Shown: positions 1 to 9,169, counted from the stretch's first letter. The stretch: DNA of 64,000 nt from Flavobacterium ajazii (GCF_010614725.1 NZ_JAAEHL010000003.1:248001-312000), one strand, 5' to 3'. The notes: a model not told the origin generated them from the sequence alone. Numbers and translations are program-made.

Positions 1-2
1 AT

Positions 3-746
3 ATTCCTCTGACGGAAACCGATATGAATGTTTTGACTGAAACAGTTTCAATGCTCAAACAGTTTAAAGATTTCTCCTTATTTAATGATGTATCGGATAT
101 TTTACAGCGATTGGAAGATAAAATCTACGCCGAAAAGTCGCATACAAGACCTGTAATTTATCTGGATAAAAATGAAAAGCTAAAAGGACTTCATTATTTA
201 GACGAAATCTATCAGGCGATTATCAAAAAGATGGTTCTGATTATTACGTATAAATCTTTTAAATCTGCTGAGGAAACGAAATTCCATTTTCATCCTTTTA
301 TATTAAAGGAATTCAATAATCGCTGGTTTCTGATTGGGAAGAAAAAAACGTCACAGCCGATTACCAATTTAGCGTTGGACAGAATCATCTCTATTGATTA
401 CGATTTTAACCTTCCTTATCTAGAAGAAGATTTTGATGCCGATGACTATTATAAGAATGTAATTGGCGTAACGGTTAATTCGGGTCTACAACCTAGAAGA
501 ATAGAATTATGGGTCGATGCTTCGAATGCGCCTTACGTAATCACAAAACCGTTGCATACTTCTCAACGTTTGATTAAACAAAATGAAGATGGGAGTGTCA
601 TTGTACATATATATGTAATACCGAATTACGAAATGGAAAGGCTTTTATTAGGTTTTGGAAGCTGTCTTGAAATTTTAAAGCCTGAAGGTCTGAGAAATCG
701 TATGAAAGAAACACTTCAAAAAGCACTGGCTAAATATGAAGGGTAA
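3..746 (+). CDS. WYL-domain transcriptional regulator, 5' end cut by window
   Basis: The reading frame is open from base 3 to the stop at 746, so the ATG at 24 is probably internal and the N-terminal HTH part lies outside the window. The visible 248 residues start with a helical linker (IPLTETDMNVLTETV) and continue into a WYL domain: a mid-domain segment on use of host-side residues (FHPFILKEFNNRWFLIG, near residues 90-106 from the ATG) and a C-terminal WCX-like part ending LKPEGLRNRMKETLQKALAKYEG. WYL proteins are usually ligand-responsive DNA-binding regulators (family knowledge). The target cannot be told from the fragment. The family call is firm. Confidence 0.85.
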   Translation: MPLTETDMNVLTETVSMLKQFKDFSLFNDVSDILQRLEDKIYAEKSHTRPVIYLDKNEKLKGLHYLDEIYQAIIKKMVLIITYKSFKSAEETKFHFHPFILKEFNNRWFLIGKKKTSQPITNLALDRIISIDYDFNLPYLEEDFDADDYYKNVIGVTVNSGLQPRRIELWVDASNAPYVITKPLHTSQRLIKQNEDGSVIVHIYVIPNYEMERLLLGFGSCLEILKPEGLRNRMKETLQKALAKYEG

Positions 747-926
747 ATTCCGACGGAATAAAACCATATTCCTTAAAATAGAAATCAAACGCTTAATTAT
801 TATAACAACAATTATTGTTATGGTAAATTCATTAAAACTAAAAAAAAGAATGGTATATTTCAATTAAAAAGAATCCTCTAAAACCCACAAATTCAAAAGC
901 ATTTACTAATTAACCTAAAATTTATG

Positions 927-956
927 AAAAAATAATATGCATGCATAGTATTTTTT
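927..956. promoter_or_regulatory. 30-bp palindrome, candidate MarR operator
   Basis: The core TATGCATGCATA (936-947) is a perfect 12-bp palindrome. It is extended on both sides by AAAAAATA (927-934) and TATTTTTT (949-956), so 14 of 15 base pairs match, with only 935/948 mismatched. It sits directly upstream of the minus-7-like box at 960-967 and 30 bp before the MarR gene. Autoregulation by that MarR protein is inferred from position and symmetry. Confidence 0.6.
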
Positions 957-959
957 GAT

Positions 960-967
960 TATATTTG
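960..967 (+). promoter_or_regulatory. minus-7 promoter box (TATATTTG)
   Basis: TATATTTG fits the Bacteroidetes minus-7 consensus TAnnTTTG and lies 18 bp upstream of the MarR start codon. A convincing minus-33 TTTG at the usual distance is not visible because that stretch is occupied by the palindrome. It probably starts transcription of marR and the fatty acid operon behind it. Confidence 0.5.
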
Positions 968-985
968 AAATCGATATAGTTACCT

Positions 986-1471
986 ATGAAAGACAAAACA
1001 ATAGATTATATTTTGAGAGCTACATGGCAGGCTGTTTCCAGAATGTATAACGAAGAAGCTGCGAAGTACGATGCTACCATGGCAACAGGATTTGCTCTTT
1101 TAAGTATGGATAAAGAAGAAGGAACTCCATCAACCGCTTTAGGCCCGCGAATGGGTATGGAAGCAACCAGCTTAACAAGAACCTTAAAATCTATGGAAGA
1201 AAAAGGTTTAATTGTTCGCAGAAAAAACCCAAGTGACGGCAGAGGTGTTTTAATCTACCTGACCGAATTTGGAAAAGAAAAAAGAGATTTATCTAAAAAT
1301 ACAGTTCTGAAATTTAATGAAACCGTTAGAAAACATGTATCAGACGAAAAACTGAAACATTTTATCGAAGTTTCTGAAATCATCAATGAATTAATTCAGG
1401 ACAAAAATATATTCAATCACACGAGCGCCAGCGAACTGGCGAAGCAAAGAGAAAACACAGAAAATGAATAG
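986..1471 (+). CDS. MarR-family transcriptional regulator
   Basis: A 161-residue protein of usual MarR size. The winged-helix domain covers about residues 30-110, with the recognition-helix region LGPRMGMEATSLTRTLKSME and the wing KNPSDGRGVLIYLTEFG containing the conserved D-x-R. It lies 52 bp upstream of, and in the same direction as, the beta-oxidation genes, so it most likely controls them in response to a fatty acid or acyl-CoA. That role is inferred from context. A near-perfect palindrome just upstream is a candidate binding site. The C-terminal tail (about 25 residues) is polar and probably disordered. Confidence 0.88.
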   Translation: MKDKTIDYILRATWQAVSRMYNEEAAKYDATMATGFALLSMDKEEGTPSTALGPRMGMEATSLTRTLKSMEEKGLIVRRKNPSDGRGVLIYLTEFGKEKRDLSKNTVLKFNETVRKHVSDEKLKHFIEVSEIINELIQDKNIFNHTSASELAKQRENTENE

Positions 1472-1523
1472 TTTCAAATCAGTGAAACCATTCAAATTCT
1501 AGCAATAAAAACAATTAACAAAT

Positions 1524-3914
1524 ATGAAACGCACAATTAAAAAAGTCGCTGTAATTGGATCCGGAATTATGGGTTCAGGAATAGCTTGTCATTTTGCCAA
1601 CATTGGTGTTGAAGTTTTACTGCTTGACATCGTTCCCCGCGAGTTGACAGAAGCTGAAACTAAAAAAGGATTAACGCTTGAAAGTAAAGTTGTTCGCAAC
1701 CGTATAGTAAACGAGCACCTGGCGAATTCATTAAAATCGAAACCATCTCCTATTTACAGTCAAAAATTTGCAAGTCGAATCACGACTGGAAATACAACTG
1801 ATGATATGGCAAAAATTGCCAATGTTGACTGGATTATCGAAGTTGTTGTAGAGCGTTTAGACATTAAGAAATTAGTTTTTGAACAAATTGAAAAATTCCG
1901 CAAACCAGGAACTTTAGTTACTTCAAACACTTCTGGTATTCCAATTCACTTTATGAGCGAAGGAAGAAGCGAAGATTTTCAACAACACTTCTGCGGAACA
2001 CACTTTTTTAACCCTGCGCGTTACTTAAAATTATTTGAAATTATCCCTGGTCCAAAAACTTCAACCGAAGTATTGGATTTCTTAAACGAATACGGATCTA
2101 AATTCTTAGGAAAAACTTCGGTTGTTGCTAAAGATACTCCGGCGTTTATTGGAAACAGAATTGGTATTTACGGAATCCAAAGTTTATTCCATTTAGTAAA
2201 AGAAATGGGATTAACAATTGAAGAAGTTGATAAATTGACTGGTCCAGTGATTGGTCGTCCAAAATCGGCTACTTTCCGTACGGTTGACGTTGTTGGTTTA
2301 GATACTTTGGTACACGTAGCCAACGGTATTTACGAAAACTGCCCGAACGACGAACAACACGAATTGTTTAAACTTCCAGATTTCATCAACAAAATGATGG
2401 AAAATAATTGGTTAGGAAGTAAAACTGGTCAAGGTTTTTATAAAAAAGTAGATGCAGCTATTCTTTCTTTAGACTTAGATACATTAGAATACCGCGCTGC
2501 GAAAAAAGCAAATTTTGCTACTCTTGAACTAACAAAAACTATTGATAAACCAATCAATCGTTTCAAAGTTTTAGTAAAAGGAACAGACAAAGCGGGAGAA
2601 TTCTACCGCAAAAGTTTCGCTGGAATGTTTGCTTATGTGTCAAACAGAGTTCCTGAAATCTCAGACGAGTTATACAAAATTGACGATGCCATGAAAGCTG
2701 GTTTTGGATGGGAAAATGGTCCATTCGAAATCTGGGATGCTATCAGTGTTGCCAAAGGAATTGAAATCATGAAAGCAGAAGGTTTAGAACCAGCTGCATG
2801 GATTACTGAAATGTTGGCTTCCGGAAGCGAAAGTTTCTATACTGTAAAAGAAGGAGCAACTTATTTCTATAACATTCCAACAAAATCTCAAGTAAAAGTT
2901 CCTGGACAAGATTCATTCATTATTCTAAACAACATCCGCGAAAGCAAAAAAGTTTGGAGCAATAGTGGTGCAATCATTCAGGATTTAGGAGACGGAATCT
3001 TGAACTTAGAATTCCAATCTAAAATGAATACAATTGGCGGTGACGTTCTACAAGCTATCAATAAAGCAATTGACTTATCTGAAAAAGAATATCAAGGTTT
3101 GGTTATTGGAAACCAGGCAGCAAATTTCTCTGTTGGAGCTAATATCGGAATGATTTTCATGATGGCTGTTGAGCAGGAATACGACGAATTGAACATGGCA
3201 ATTAAATTGTTCCAAGATACAATGATGCGTGTTCGTTACTCTTCTATTCCAGTTGTAGTGGCACCTCACGGAATGACTTTTGGCGGTGGATGCGAAATGA
3301 GCTTACATGCTGATAAAGTAGTTGCTGCTGCAGAAACTTACATGGGATTAGTTGAATTTGGTGTTGGTGTACTTCCTGGCGGAGGTGGATCTAAAGAAAT
3401 GGCTTTAAGAGCTTCAGATTTATTCCGTAAAAATGATGTAGAATTGAACGTTCTTCAGGAACATTTCTTGACTATCGCAATGGCAAAAGTATCAACTTCC
3501 GGTTATGAAGCTTTTGATACTGGACTTCTTCAACATGGAAAAGATGTTATTGTAGTAAACAAAGATCGTCAGATTGCGGAAGCTAAAAAACATGCTTTGT
3601 TAATGGCAGAAGCTGGTTATACGCAGCCTATCAGAAGAACTGATGTTAAGGTTTTAGGTAAACAAGCTCTTGGAATGTTCTTAGTTGGAACTGACCAAAT
3701 GGAAGCTGGAAAATACATTTCTGAGCACGACAAGAAAATCGCTAACAAACTGGCTTACGTAATGGCTGGTGGTGATTTATCTGAAGCAACTTTAGTATCT
3801 GAACAATATTTATTAGATATCGAACGTGAAGCTTTCCTGAGTTTATGTACAGAACGTAAGACATTAGAAAGAATCCAGTACATGTTGACTAAAGGAAAAC
3901 CACTTAGAAATTAG
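1524..3914 (+). CDS. 3-hydroxyacyl-CoA dehydrogenase / enoyl-CoA hydratase
   Basis: A 796-residue multifunctional beta-oxidation enzyme. The N-terminal Rossmann fold starts with GSGIMGSGIACHFA (residues about 12-25) and binds NAD; the dehydrogenase C-terminal domains follow, including the helix with GFGWENGPFEIWD near 390. The last 330 residues form a crotonase-type domain with SVGANIG, the glycine-rich TFGGGCEMSLHAD and MGLVEFGVGVLPGGGG, carrying the two glutamates expected for a hydratase. Domain order (dehydrogenase first) is the reverse of E. coli FadB and matches the form common in Bacteroidetes and other groups. It is followed by the thiolase gene, so together they perform the last three steps of each beta-oxidation cycle in the cytoplasm. 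Confidence 0.92.
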   Translation: MKRTIKKVAVIGSGIMGSGIACHFANIGVEVLLLDIVPRELTEAETKKGLTLESKVVRNRIVNEHLANSLKSKPSPIYSQKFASRITTGNTTDDMAKIANVDWIIEVVVERLDIKKLVFEQIEKFRKPGTLVTSNTSGIPIHFMSEGRSEDFQQHFCGTHFFNPARYLKLFEIIPGPKTSTEVLDFLNEYGSKFLGKTSVVAKDTPAFIGNRIGIYGIQSLFHLVKEMGLTIEEVDKLTGPVIGRPKSATFRTVDVVGLDTLVHVANGIYENCPNDEQHELFKLPDFINKMMENNWLGSKTGQGFYKKVDAAILSLDLDTLEYRAAKKANFATLELTKTIDKPINRFKVLVKGTDKAGEFYRKSFAGMFAYVSNRVPEISDELYKIDDAMKAGFGWENGPFEIWDAISVAKGIEIMKAEGLEPAAWITEMLASGSESFYTVKEGATYFYNIPTKSQVKVPGQDSFIILNNIRESKKVWSNSGAIIQDLGDGILNLEFQSKMNTIGGDVLQAINKAIDLSEKEYQGLVIGNQAANFSVGANIGMIFMMAVEQEYDELNMAIKLFQDTMMRVRYSSIPVVVAPHGMTFGGGCEMSLHADKVVAAAETYMGLVEFGVGVLPGGGGSKEMALRASDLFRKNDVELNVLQEHFLTIAMAKVSTSGYEAFDTGLLQHGKDVIVVNKDRQIAEAKKHALLMAEAGYTQPIRRTDVKVLGKQALGMFLVGTDQMEAGKYISEHDKKIANKLAYVMAGGDLSEATLVSEQYLLDIEREAFLSLCTERKTLERIQYMLTKGKPLRN

Positions 3915-3991
3915 AAAATAGAACAAAGAGAATAGAATATAGATTTAAGACTGAATAAAGTCTATTTTCTATACTCTATCTTCTATACTCT
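3913..3991. repeat. inverted AGAGAATAGAATATAGA-type repeat pair, no gene inside
   Basis: The spacer between the hydratase/dehydrogenase and thiolase genes is almost entirely an imperfect inverted repeat. The left arm begins AGAAAATAGAACAAAGAGAA at 3913. The right arm (3967-3991), read on the minus strand, matches the repeat at 5191-5215 in 21 of 25 positions. The same repeat family flanks the four-helix-bundle gene farther downstream. The loop is short (around 3945-3960). Confidence 0.7.
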
Positions 3992-4006
3992 TAACAAACA
4001 AAACAA

Positions 4007-5188
4007 ATGAAAACAGCATATATAGTAAAAGCATACAGAACAGCAGTTGGAAAAGCTCCAAAAGGAGTTTTTAGATTTAAAAGACCTGATGAGTTAGCTG
4101 CAGAAACGATCCAGTTTATGATGGATGAACTGCCTAATTTTGACAAAAAACGTATCGACGACGTTATGGTAGGAAATGCCATGCCGGAAGCTGAACAAGG
4201 TTTAAACGTTGGACGTTTGATCTCTTTAATGGGATTAAAAGTAGAAGATGTTCCTGGTGTTACGGTTAACCGTTACTGCGCATCCGGATTAGAAACTATC
4301 GGAATGGCAACGGCTAAAATCCAATCAGGAATGGCAGACTGTATTATTGCAGGTGGTGCAGAAAGTATGAGTTTTATTCCGATGGGAGGTTATAAACCAA
4401 CTCCGGATTATAAAGTTGCTGCTGCAGGTCACGAAGATTATTACTGGGGAATGGGTTTAACTGCTGAAGCGGTTGCCAAACAATATAATGTTTCAAGAGA
4501 AGATCAGGATGAGTTTGCTTACAATTCTCACATGAAAGCGTTGAAAGCGCAGGCAGAAGGAAAATTCGATAAACAAATCGTTCCGATTACTGTTGAGCAG
4601 ACTTTCATCAATGAAAATGGAAAAAAAGAAACTAAATCTTATGTTGTAAAGCAAGATGAAGGTCCAAGAGCCGGAACTTCTATCGCAGCTTTATCTGGTT
4701 TAAAACCTGTTTTCGCTGCTGACGGAAGTGTAACTGCCGGAAACTCTTCGCAAATGAGTGATGGTGCTGCTTTTGTTTTAATCATGAGTGAGGACATGGT
4801 TAAAGAATTGAATCTTGAGCCAATCGCCAGATTAGTAAACTTTGCTTCTTCAGGTGTTGAGCCAAGAATTATGGGTATCGGACCGGTAAAAGCAATTCCA
4901 AAAGCATTAAAACAAGCTGGTTTAGAATTGAAAGATATTGATCTGGTGGAATTAAACGAGGCATTTGCTTCTCAGTCTTTGGCTGTAATTCGCGAATTAG
5001 GTTTAAATCCGGATATCGTAAACGTAAACGGTGGAGCAATAGCCTTAGGACACCCGCTGGGATGTACGGGAGCTAAACTTTCTGTTCAGTTATTTGATGA
5101 AATGAAACGCAGAGGTAATAAATATGGAATTGTGAGCATGTGTGTAGGGACTGGACAGGGTTCTGCGGGGGTTTACGAAGTTCTTTAA
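4007..5188 (+). CDS. acetyl-CoA C-acyltransferase (thiolase)
   Basis: A 393-residue thiolase of standard length. The nucleophilic Cys91 sits in [15 protein letters not shown]. The C-terminal half has [14 protein letters not shown], the catalytic His in [15 protein letters not shown] and the second catalytic Cys in [12 protein letters not shown]. It cleaves 3-ketoacyl-CoA with CoA to release acetyl-CoA, pairing with the upstream multifunctional enzyme. Sequence alone does not separate a degradative thiolase (FadA type) from acetoacetyl-CoA thiolase; the operon favours the degradative role. Both flanking spacers carry copies of the same AT-rich inverted repeat. Confidence 0.93.
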   Translation: MKTAYIVKAYRTAVGKAPKGVFRFKRPDELAAETIQFMMDELPNFDKKRIDDVMVGNAMPEAEQGLNVGRLISLMGLKVEDVPGVTVNRYCASGLETIGMATAKIQSGMADCIIAGGAESMSFIPMGGYKPTPDYKVAAAGHEDYYWGMGLTAEAVAKQYNVSREDQDEFAYNSHMKALKAQAEGKFDKQIVPITVEQTFINENGKKETKSYVVKQDEGPRAGTSIAALSGLKPVFAADGSVTAGNSSQMSDGAAFVLIMSEDMVKELNLEPIARLVNFASSGVEPRIMGIGPVKAIPKALKQAGLELKDIDLVELNEAFASQSLAVIRELGLNPDIVNVNGGAIALGHPLGCTGAKLSVQLFDEMKRRGNKYGIVSMCVGTGQGSAGVYEVL

Positions 5189-5190
5189 GA

Positions 5191-5215
5191 AGAGAATAGA
5201 ATATAGAGAATAGAT
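5191..5215 (+). repeat. left inverted repeat framing the four-helix-bundle gene
   Basis: This 25-nt sequence (AGAGAATAGAATATAGAGAA plus TAGAT) begins two bases after the thiolase stop codon. Its reverse complement recurs at 5696-5720 with 23 of 25 positions identical. The two copies frame the four-helix-bundle gene, and related copies form the neighbouring spacer at 3913-3991. Confidence 0.75.
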
Positions 5216-5332
5216 GTTTTTCTTTGAGAATAAAGAGATATACTTTTTGGAATGATAAAATGTTTCAAAAACAAATAAAAATAGTATTAATCTTACTTTT
5301 TTATTTTAATTTCTTAACTTGACTCAAAAAAC

Positions 5333-5683
5333 ATGAGACATAATTATAAGAACTTAAAGATTTGGCAACTTGGAATTTCAATTGCTAATGAAATTTCAGA
5401 TGTATTAATAGAATTTCCTAAACACGAACGATACGATTTGAGTTCTCAAATAAGCAGATGTTCGGTTTCGATGCCTAGTAATATTGCTGAAGGATCTTCA
5501 AGAACCGATAAGTCTTTTAGTCACTTTATAGACATTTCTCTTGGTTCTTCATTTGAGCTTATTACACAATTATTGATTGCTAAACATAGAAAATATATAA
5601 ACGAGATACAATTTAACCAATTAGAAATTAAAATAGAAGAATTCCAAAGAATGACAATGGGCTTTCAGAACGGTTTAAAGTAA
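5333..5683 (+). CDS. four-helix-bundle protein (S23 / 23S rRNA intervening-sequence family)
   Basis: A 116-residue protein with the family signature NLKIWQLGISIANEISDVL at the start, QISRCSVSMPSNIAEGSSR in the middle and a helical C-terminus. Homologues were first seen inside 23S rRNA intervening sequences and also stand alone in many Bacteroidetes; Avd of diversity-generating retroelements shares the fold. Its own function is unknown. It lies between thiolase and acyl-CoA dehydrogenase in the same direction, and the whole insert of about 500 bp is framed by 25-nt inverted repeats (5191-5215 and 5696-5720). This suggests a passenger rather than a beta-oxidation component. No rRNA or reverse transcriptase is nearby. 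Confidence 0.85.
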   Translation: MRHNYKNLKIWQLGISIANEISDVLIEFPKHERYDLSSQISRCSVSMPSNIAEGSSRTDKSFSHFIDISLGSSFELITQLLIAKHRKYINEIQFNQLEIKIEEFQRMTMGFQNGLK

Positions 5684-5695
5684 GCCAAGTATAAA

Positions 5696-5720
5696 ATCTA
5701 TTCTCTTTATTCTATTTTCT
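5696..5720 (-). repeat. right inverted repeat framing the four-helix-bundle gene
   Basis: Read on the minus strand this 25-mer begins AGAAAATAGAATAAAGAG and matches the left copy at 5191-5215 in 23 of 25 bases. It also matches 3913-3937 in 23 of 25. It ends 21 bp before the acyl-CoA dehydrogenase start codon. Confidence 0.75.
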
Positions 5721-5741
5721 TTTCTCTAAAAAAAAATAAAA

Positions 5742-7547
5742 ATGGCAGATACAATCGAAAAAAACGTAACCCGTGGTGGTCAGTTTTTAGTTAAAGAAAC
5801 AAAATGCGAAGACATCTTTACACCAGAAGATTTTTCGGAAGAGCAATTAATGATGCGTGACTCTGTAAAAGAGTTTGTGGACAAAGAAATTTGGCCTAAC
5901 AAAAATCGTTTTGAGAAAAAAGATTACCCATTTACAGAAGAAAGCATGCGTAAAGCAGGTGAACTAGGACTTCTTGGAGTTGCTGTTCCGGAAGAATATG
6001 GCGGATTAGGAATGGGATTTGTTTCTACAATGTTGGTTTGTGACTACATTTCCGGAGCAACAGGTTCATTCTCTACTGCTTTTGGTGCACATACAGGAAT
6101 TGGAACTATGCCAATTACCCTTTACGGATCTGAAGAGCAAAAGAAAAAATACGTTCCGTTATTAGCTTCTGGAGAATGGTTTGGTGCTTACTGTTTAACT
6201 GAGCCAGGTGCAGGATCTGATGCTAACTCAGGAAAAACTAAAGCGGTTTTATCGGAAGACGGAAAATACTACTCTATTACAGGACAAAAAATGTGGATTT
6301 CGAATGCAGGTTTCTGTAGCGTTTTCATCGTTTTTGCTCGTATTGGAGATGATAAAAATATTACAGGTTTCATCGTAGAAAACGATCCTTCAAACGGAAT
6401 TTCTATGAATGAAGAAGAGCATAAATTAGGAATCCGTGCTTCATCTACTCGTCAGGTTTTCTTCAACGAAACAAAAGTTCCGGTTGAAAACATGTTGTCT
6501 GAAAGAGGAAACGGTTTCAAAATCGCTATGAATGCTTTAAACGTTGGTCGTATTAAATTAGCAGCTGCTTGCTTAGATGCTCAAAGAAGAGTTACTTCTG
6601 GCGCTGTAAAATATGCTAACGAAAGAATTCAGTTCAATACTCCTATTGCAACTTTTGGAGCTATTCGTTCTAAATTAGCTGAAATGGCAACTAATGCATA
6701 CGCTGGAGAAAGTGCTTCTTACCGTGCTGCAAAAGATATCGAAGATAGAATCGCTGCTCGTGAAGCGGAAGGAACTTCTCACCAAGAAGCTGAATTGAAA
6801 GGTGTTGAAGAATATGCTATCGAGTGTTCTATCCTGAAAGTAGCTGTTTCTGAAGACGTTCAAAACTGTTCTGACGAAGGTATTCAGGTTTTTGGTGGAA
6901 TGGGATTCTCTGAAGATACTCCAATGGAAAGTGCCTGGAGAGATGCTCGTATCGCTCGTATCTACGAAGGAACAAACGAAATCAACAGAATGCTTTCTGT
7001 AGGGATGTTGATCAAAAAAGCAATGAAAGGACACGTTGATTTACTTGGACCAGCAATGAAAGTTCAGGAAGAATTAATGGGAATCCCTTCTTTTGATACT
7101 CCGGATTTCTCTGAATTATTCTCAGAAGAAAAAGTAATCGTAACTAACTTGAAAAAAGTTTTCTTAATGGTTGCCGGAAGCGCTGTTCAAAAATACGGTC
7201 CTGAATTAGATTCTCACCAGCAATTATTAATGGCTGCTGCCGATATCTTAATCGAAATCTACATGGCTGAAAGTACCATTTTGAGAACTGAAAAATTAGC
7301 CAAATCTCAAGGCGAAGATAAAGTTCAGGAGCAAATTGCAATGGCAAAATTATACTTGTACAAAGCTGTAGATATTGTGAACTTAAGAGGAAAAGAAGGA
7401 ATTGCTTCTTTCTCTGAAGGAGACGAACAACGTATGATGTTAATGGGACTTAAACGTTTCACAAAATACACTAACCTGCCAAATGTTGTGGCACTAAGAG
7501 AAAAAATTGCAGAAAAATTAGTTGCAGAAAATTCATACTGCTTCTAA
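5742..7547 (+). CDS. acyl-CoA dehydrogenase
   Basis: A 601-residue flavoprotein, longer than short-chain acyl-CoA dehydrogenases (about 380) and similar to very-long-chain types with an extra C-terminal helical domain. Visible features: the FAD/substrate segment YCLTEPGAGSDANSGKTKA, the middle beta domain with GQKMWISNAGF, the FAD-binding QVFGGMGFSEDTPMESAWRD and the catalytic-glutamate region IYEGTNEINRM. It introduces the trans-2 double bond into acyl-CoA, feeding the hydratase/dehydrogenase upstream. It is the last gene of the beta-oxidation operon, ending just before a strong intrinsic terminator. Confidence 0.93.
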   Translation: MADTIEKNVTRGGQFLVKETKCEDIFTPEDFSEEQLMMRDSVKEFVDKEIWPNKNRFEKKDYPFTEESMRKAGELGLLGVAVPEEYGGLGMGFVSTMLVCDYISGATGSFSTAFGAHTGIGTMPITLYGSEEQKKKYVPLLASGEWFGAYCLTEPGAGSDANSGKTKAVLSEDGKYYSITGQKMWISNAGFCSVFIVFARIGDDKNITGFIVENDPSNGISMNEEEHKLGIRASSTRQVFFNETKVPVENMLSERGNGFKIAMNALNVGRIKLAAACLDAQRRVTSGAVKYANERIQFNTPIATFGAIRSKLAEMATNAYAGESASYRAAKDIEDRIAAREAEGTSHQEAELKGVEEYAIECSILKVAVSEDVQNCSDEGIQVFGGMGFSEDTPMESAWRDARIARIYEGTNEINRMLSVGMLIKKAMKGHVDLLGPAMKVQEELMGIPSFDTPDFSELFSEEKVIVTNLKKVFLMVAGSAVQKYGPELDSHQQLLMAAADILIEIYMAESTILRTEKLAKSQGEDKVQEQIAMAKLYLYKAVDIVNLRGKEGIASFSEGDEQRMMLMGLKRFTKYTNLPNVVALREKIAEKLVAENSYCF

Positions 7548-7580
7548 TATCACAATAGTTTTTTAGCTTTTAATTTGTTA

Positions 7581-7616
7581 AAGCCGCATTTGTCCCGAAA
7601 CAAATGCGGCTTTTTT
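7581..7616 (+). terminator. intrinsic terminator of the beta-oxidation operon
   Basis: AAGCCGCATTTGT (7581-7593) pairs perfectly with ACAAATGCGGCTT (7600-7612) around a 6-nt loop and is followed by a T run. It stands 34 bp after the acyl-CoA dehydrogenase stop. Confidence 0.92.
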
Positions 7617-7682
7617 GCGCTGTCTCATTAAAAAAGACGAAAACTATAATTTTATTAATCGGTTTTATCTTAAAATAAAATT

Positions 7683-8174
7683 TTAATTCAGTTGAACTTT
7701 TCCTTTATCCATTTCACCTATAAAAGGAATCGATTCCTGAATTTCATTACGAATTACGGTCTGCAAATAAACTTCTAACTGAATGAATTTTGCAGCATTT
7801 ATTGCTCCTATCGCTTTTTTCGCCTGACCATAAGTTTTGGTAAATAATTTTTCATAATCCTGATTATTTTTCAGAGTTCCTTTGGCCAATTCATCTGCTT
7901 TCTCGTCAGTAAGAGTCGCATAGTTAATAGCGTATTCATTAATCAGTTTTAACTTTGTTTGTCCAAGTGTTTTTCGCGCGGCTTCATAATTTTCGTAAAC
8001 TTTTGTAAAAGCTGTTTCCTGAGTATCAGACAAATTCATATATTGTTTTACAAGATCAGCTTTAGATTTTCCATAAATACTCTGAACTAAATCAATATCA
8101 CTCTTAAATAAAGATTGGGCATACGATGAAAATGAGGCAATTGCCATAACAACAATAATACTTAACTTTTTCAT
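7683..8174 (-). CDS. secreted helical protein of unknown function
   Basis: A 163-residue protein not recognised by family. It has a clear signal peptide (MKKLSIIVVMAIASFSSYAQ). The mature part is charged and mostly helical, with repeated short helices around QYMNLSDTQETAFTKVYENYEAARKTL and a C-terminal QLEVYLQTVIRNEI. This pattern recalls small periplasmic helical proteins of the Spy/CpxP type, but the diagnostic LTxxQ motifs are not clear, so this is only a suggestion. It is the last of four minus-strand genes for exported proteins (10203 down to 7683). Confidence 0.7.
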   Translation of the reverse strand: MKKLSIIVVMAIASFSSYAQSLFKSDIDLVQSIYGKSKADLVKQYMNLSDTQETAFTKVYENYEAARKTLGQTKLKLINEYAINYATLTDEKADELAKGTLKNNQDYEKLFTKTYGQAKKAIGAINAAKFIQLEVYLQTVIRNEIQESIPFIGEMDKGKVQLN

Positions 8175-8251
8175 GGTTTTGATTTTAAATTAATTTATAA
8201 CATTTCTACATTTTATCAAATACACTTAGTTTTTAAACAGATTATTTCCCT

Positions 8252-9169
8252 TTAAAAGAAGGAATATTGGTATGCTGCTGTTATAGCATAATAATTCAGC
8301 CCGTTATTGGTATAAGCCCCTATATGATATTGAAATCTGAGTGATTGTCCTTTAGCTATTGGCGTAGAAAAAGTTCCGCCAATCCTCCAGTTATCAATTT
8401 CACTATCATCAGAGACTCCGTCTGTTATTGTTTTTCCTCCAAAAAACCAATTCGTATTAAAACCAAGCCACATACTGTTTTTAAAGTAATAACTTGCATG
8501 TCCCTGCAAACTATAAGTATGCTTCTGCTCCAGTTTTTTACCTAAAAAATCATCGTTATCAGTATAAAACCACATTCCGCCATAAAGCTCTGCATATACT
8601 TGTGAAAATCGTTTAGAAATACCTATTTCAGGTTTAAAAGCCCAACGGTTTGTACCAATATTAACTCGTTTGTCACCATAATATTTCCCTGTTGGAATTG
8701 AGGTTACCAAACTGATCCCAAAAATTGTCTTTTGCTCATAGTTTCTAAATTCAGACCTATCGAGAGCCGGAGACCCTAATAGATTGACACCAACTCTAAT
8801 TTTTGTATCACCAAAACCTGTTCTGGAGCCTGTTATAAAATCCCCGCTTACATTAGCCGATCCATCCATAAAAGAATATGGCAATGCAACCTGTACACGT
8901 GCCAGTTTGTTAGCAATCCCAAAAGTTCTTACATAGGTAGCGAGTAAATTATGACTTTGAATTTTAAAATCAGAAATAGGTAATGATGGCTCTGTCAATA
9001 CATTTCCGTCTAAATATGCATATCCAAAGCCAACAACATTTAAATCTTTAGGTACATTGGCATACACTCTGGGTTCTAAATCCTGGCCATGAACAAAAAT
9101 TACAAATAAAAAAGAGTATAATGTAGAAAAATGCTTTTCTAATAAGGTATAAAATATTTTTTCTGTCAT
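8252..9169 (-). CDS. outer-membrane beta-barrel protein (MetA-pathway phenol-degradation-like family)
   Basis: A 305-residue protein with an N-terminal hydrophobic export segment (FSTLYSFLFVIFVHGQ) and a mature part of alternating amphipathic strands ending in an aromatic residue (AITAAYQYSFF), typical of an outer-membrane barrel. The GFGDTKIRVGVNLLG and LVTSIPTGKYYGDKR segments fit the family annotated as putative MetA-pathway phenol degradation, whose members are uncharacterised barrel proteins despite the name. Substrate unknown. The start used leaves an unusually polar leader (MTEKIFYTLLEKH), so the true start could be slightly downstream. Confidence 0.65.
   Translation of the reverse strand: MTEKIFYTLLEKHFSTLYSFLFVIFVHGQDLEPRVYANVPKDLNVVGFGYAYLDGNVLTEPSLPISDFKIQSHNLLATYVRTFGIANKLARVQVALPYSFMDGSANVSGDFITGSRTGFGDTKIRVGVNLLGSPALDRSEFRNYEQKTIFGISLVTSIPTGKYYGDKRVNIGTNRWAFKPEIGISKRFSQVYAELYGGMWFYTDNDDFLGKKLEQKHTYSLQGHASYYFKNSMWLGFNTNWFFGGKTITDGVSDDSEIDNWRIGGTFSTPIAKGQSLRFQYHIGAYTNNGLNYYAITAAYQYSFF

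Noticed and set aside
5333..5683. The four-helix-bundle protein as an Avd of a diversity-generating retroelement
   Set aside because: No reverse transcriptase, template repeat or variable-repeat target is present near it.
8345..8545. Many small ORFs opposite to or out of frame with large genes (for example here, 13102-13305, 24657-24950 and 62786-63019)
   Set aside because: They mirror well-supported genes on the other strand or in another frame, and the products show no domain or signal logic.
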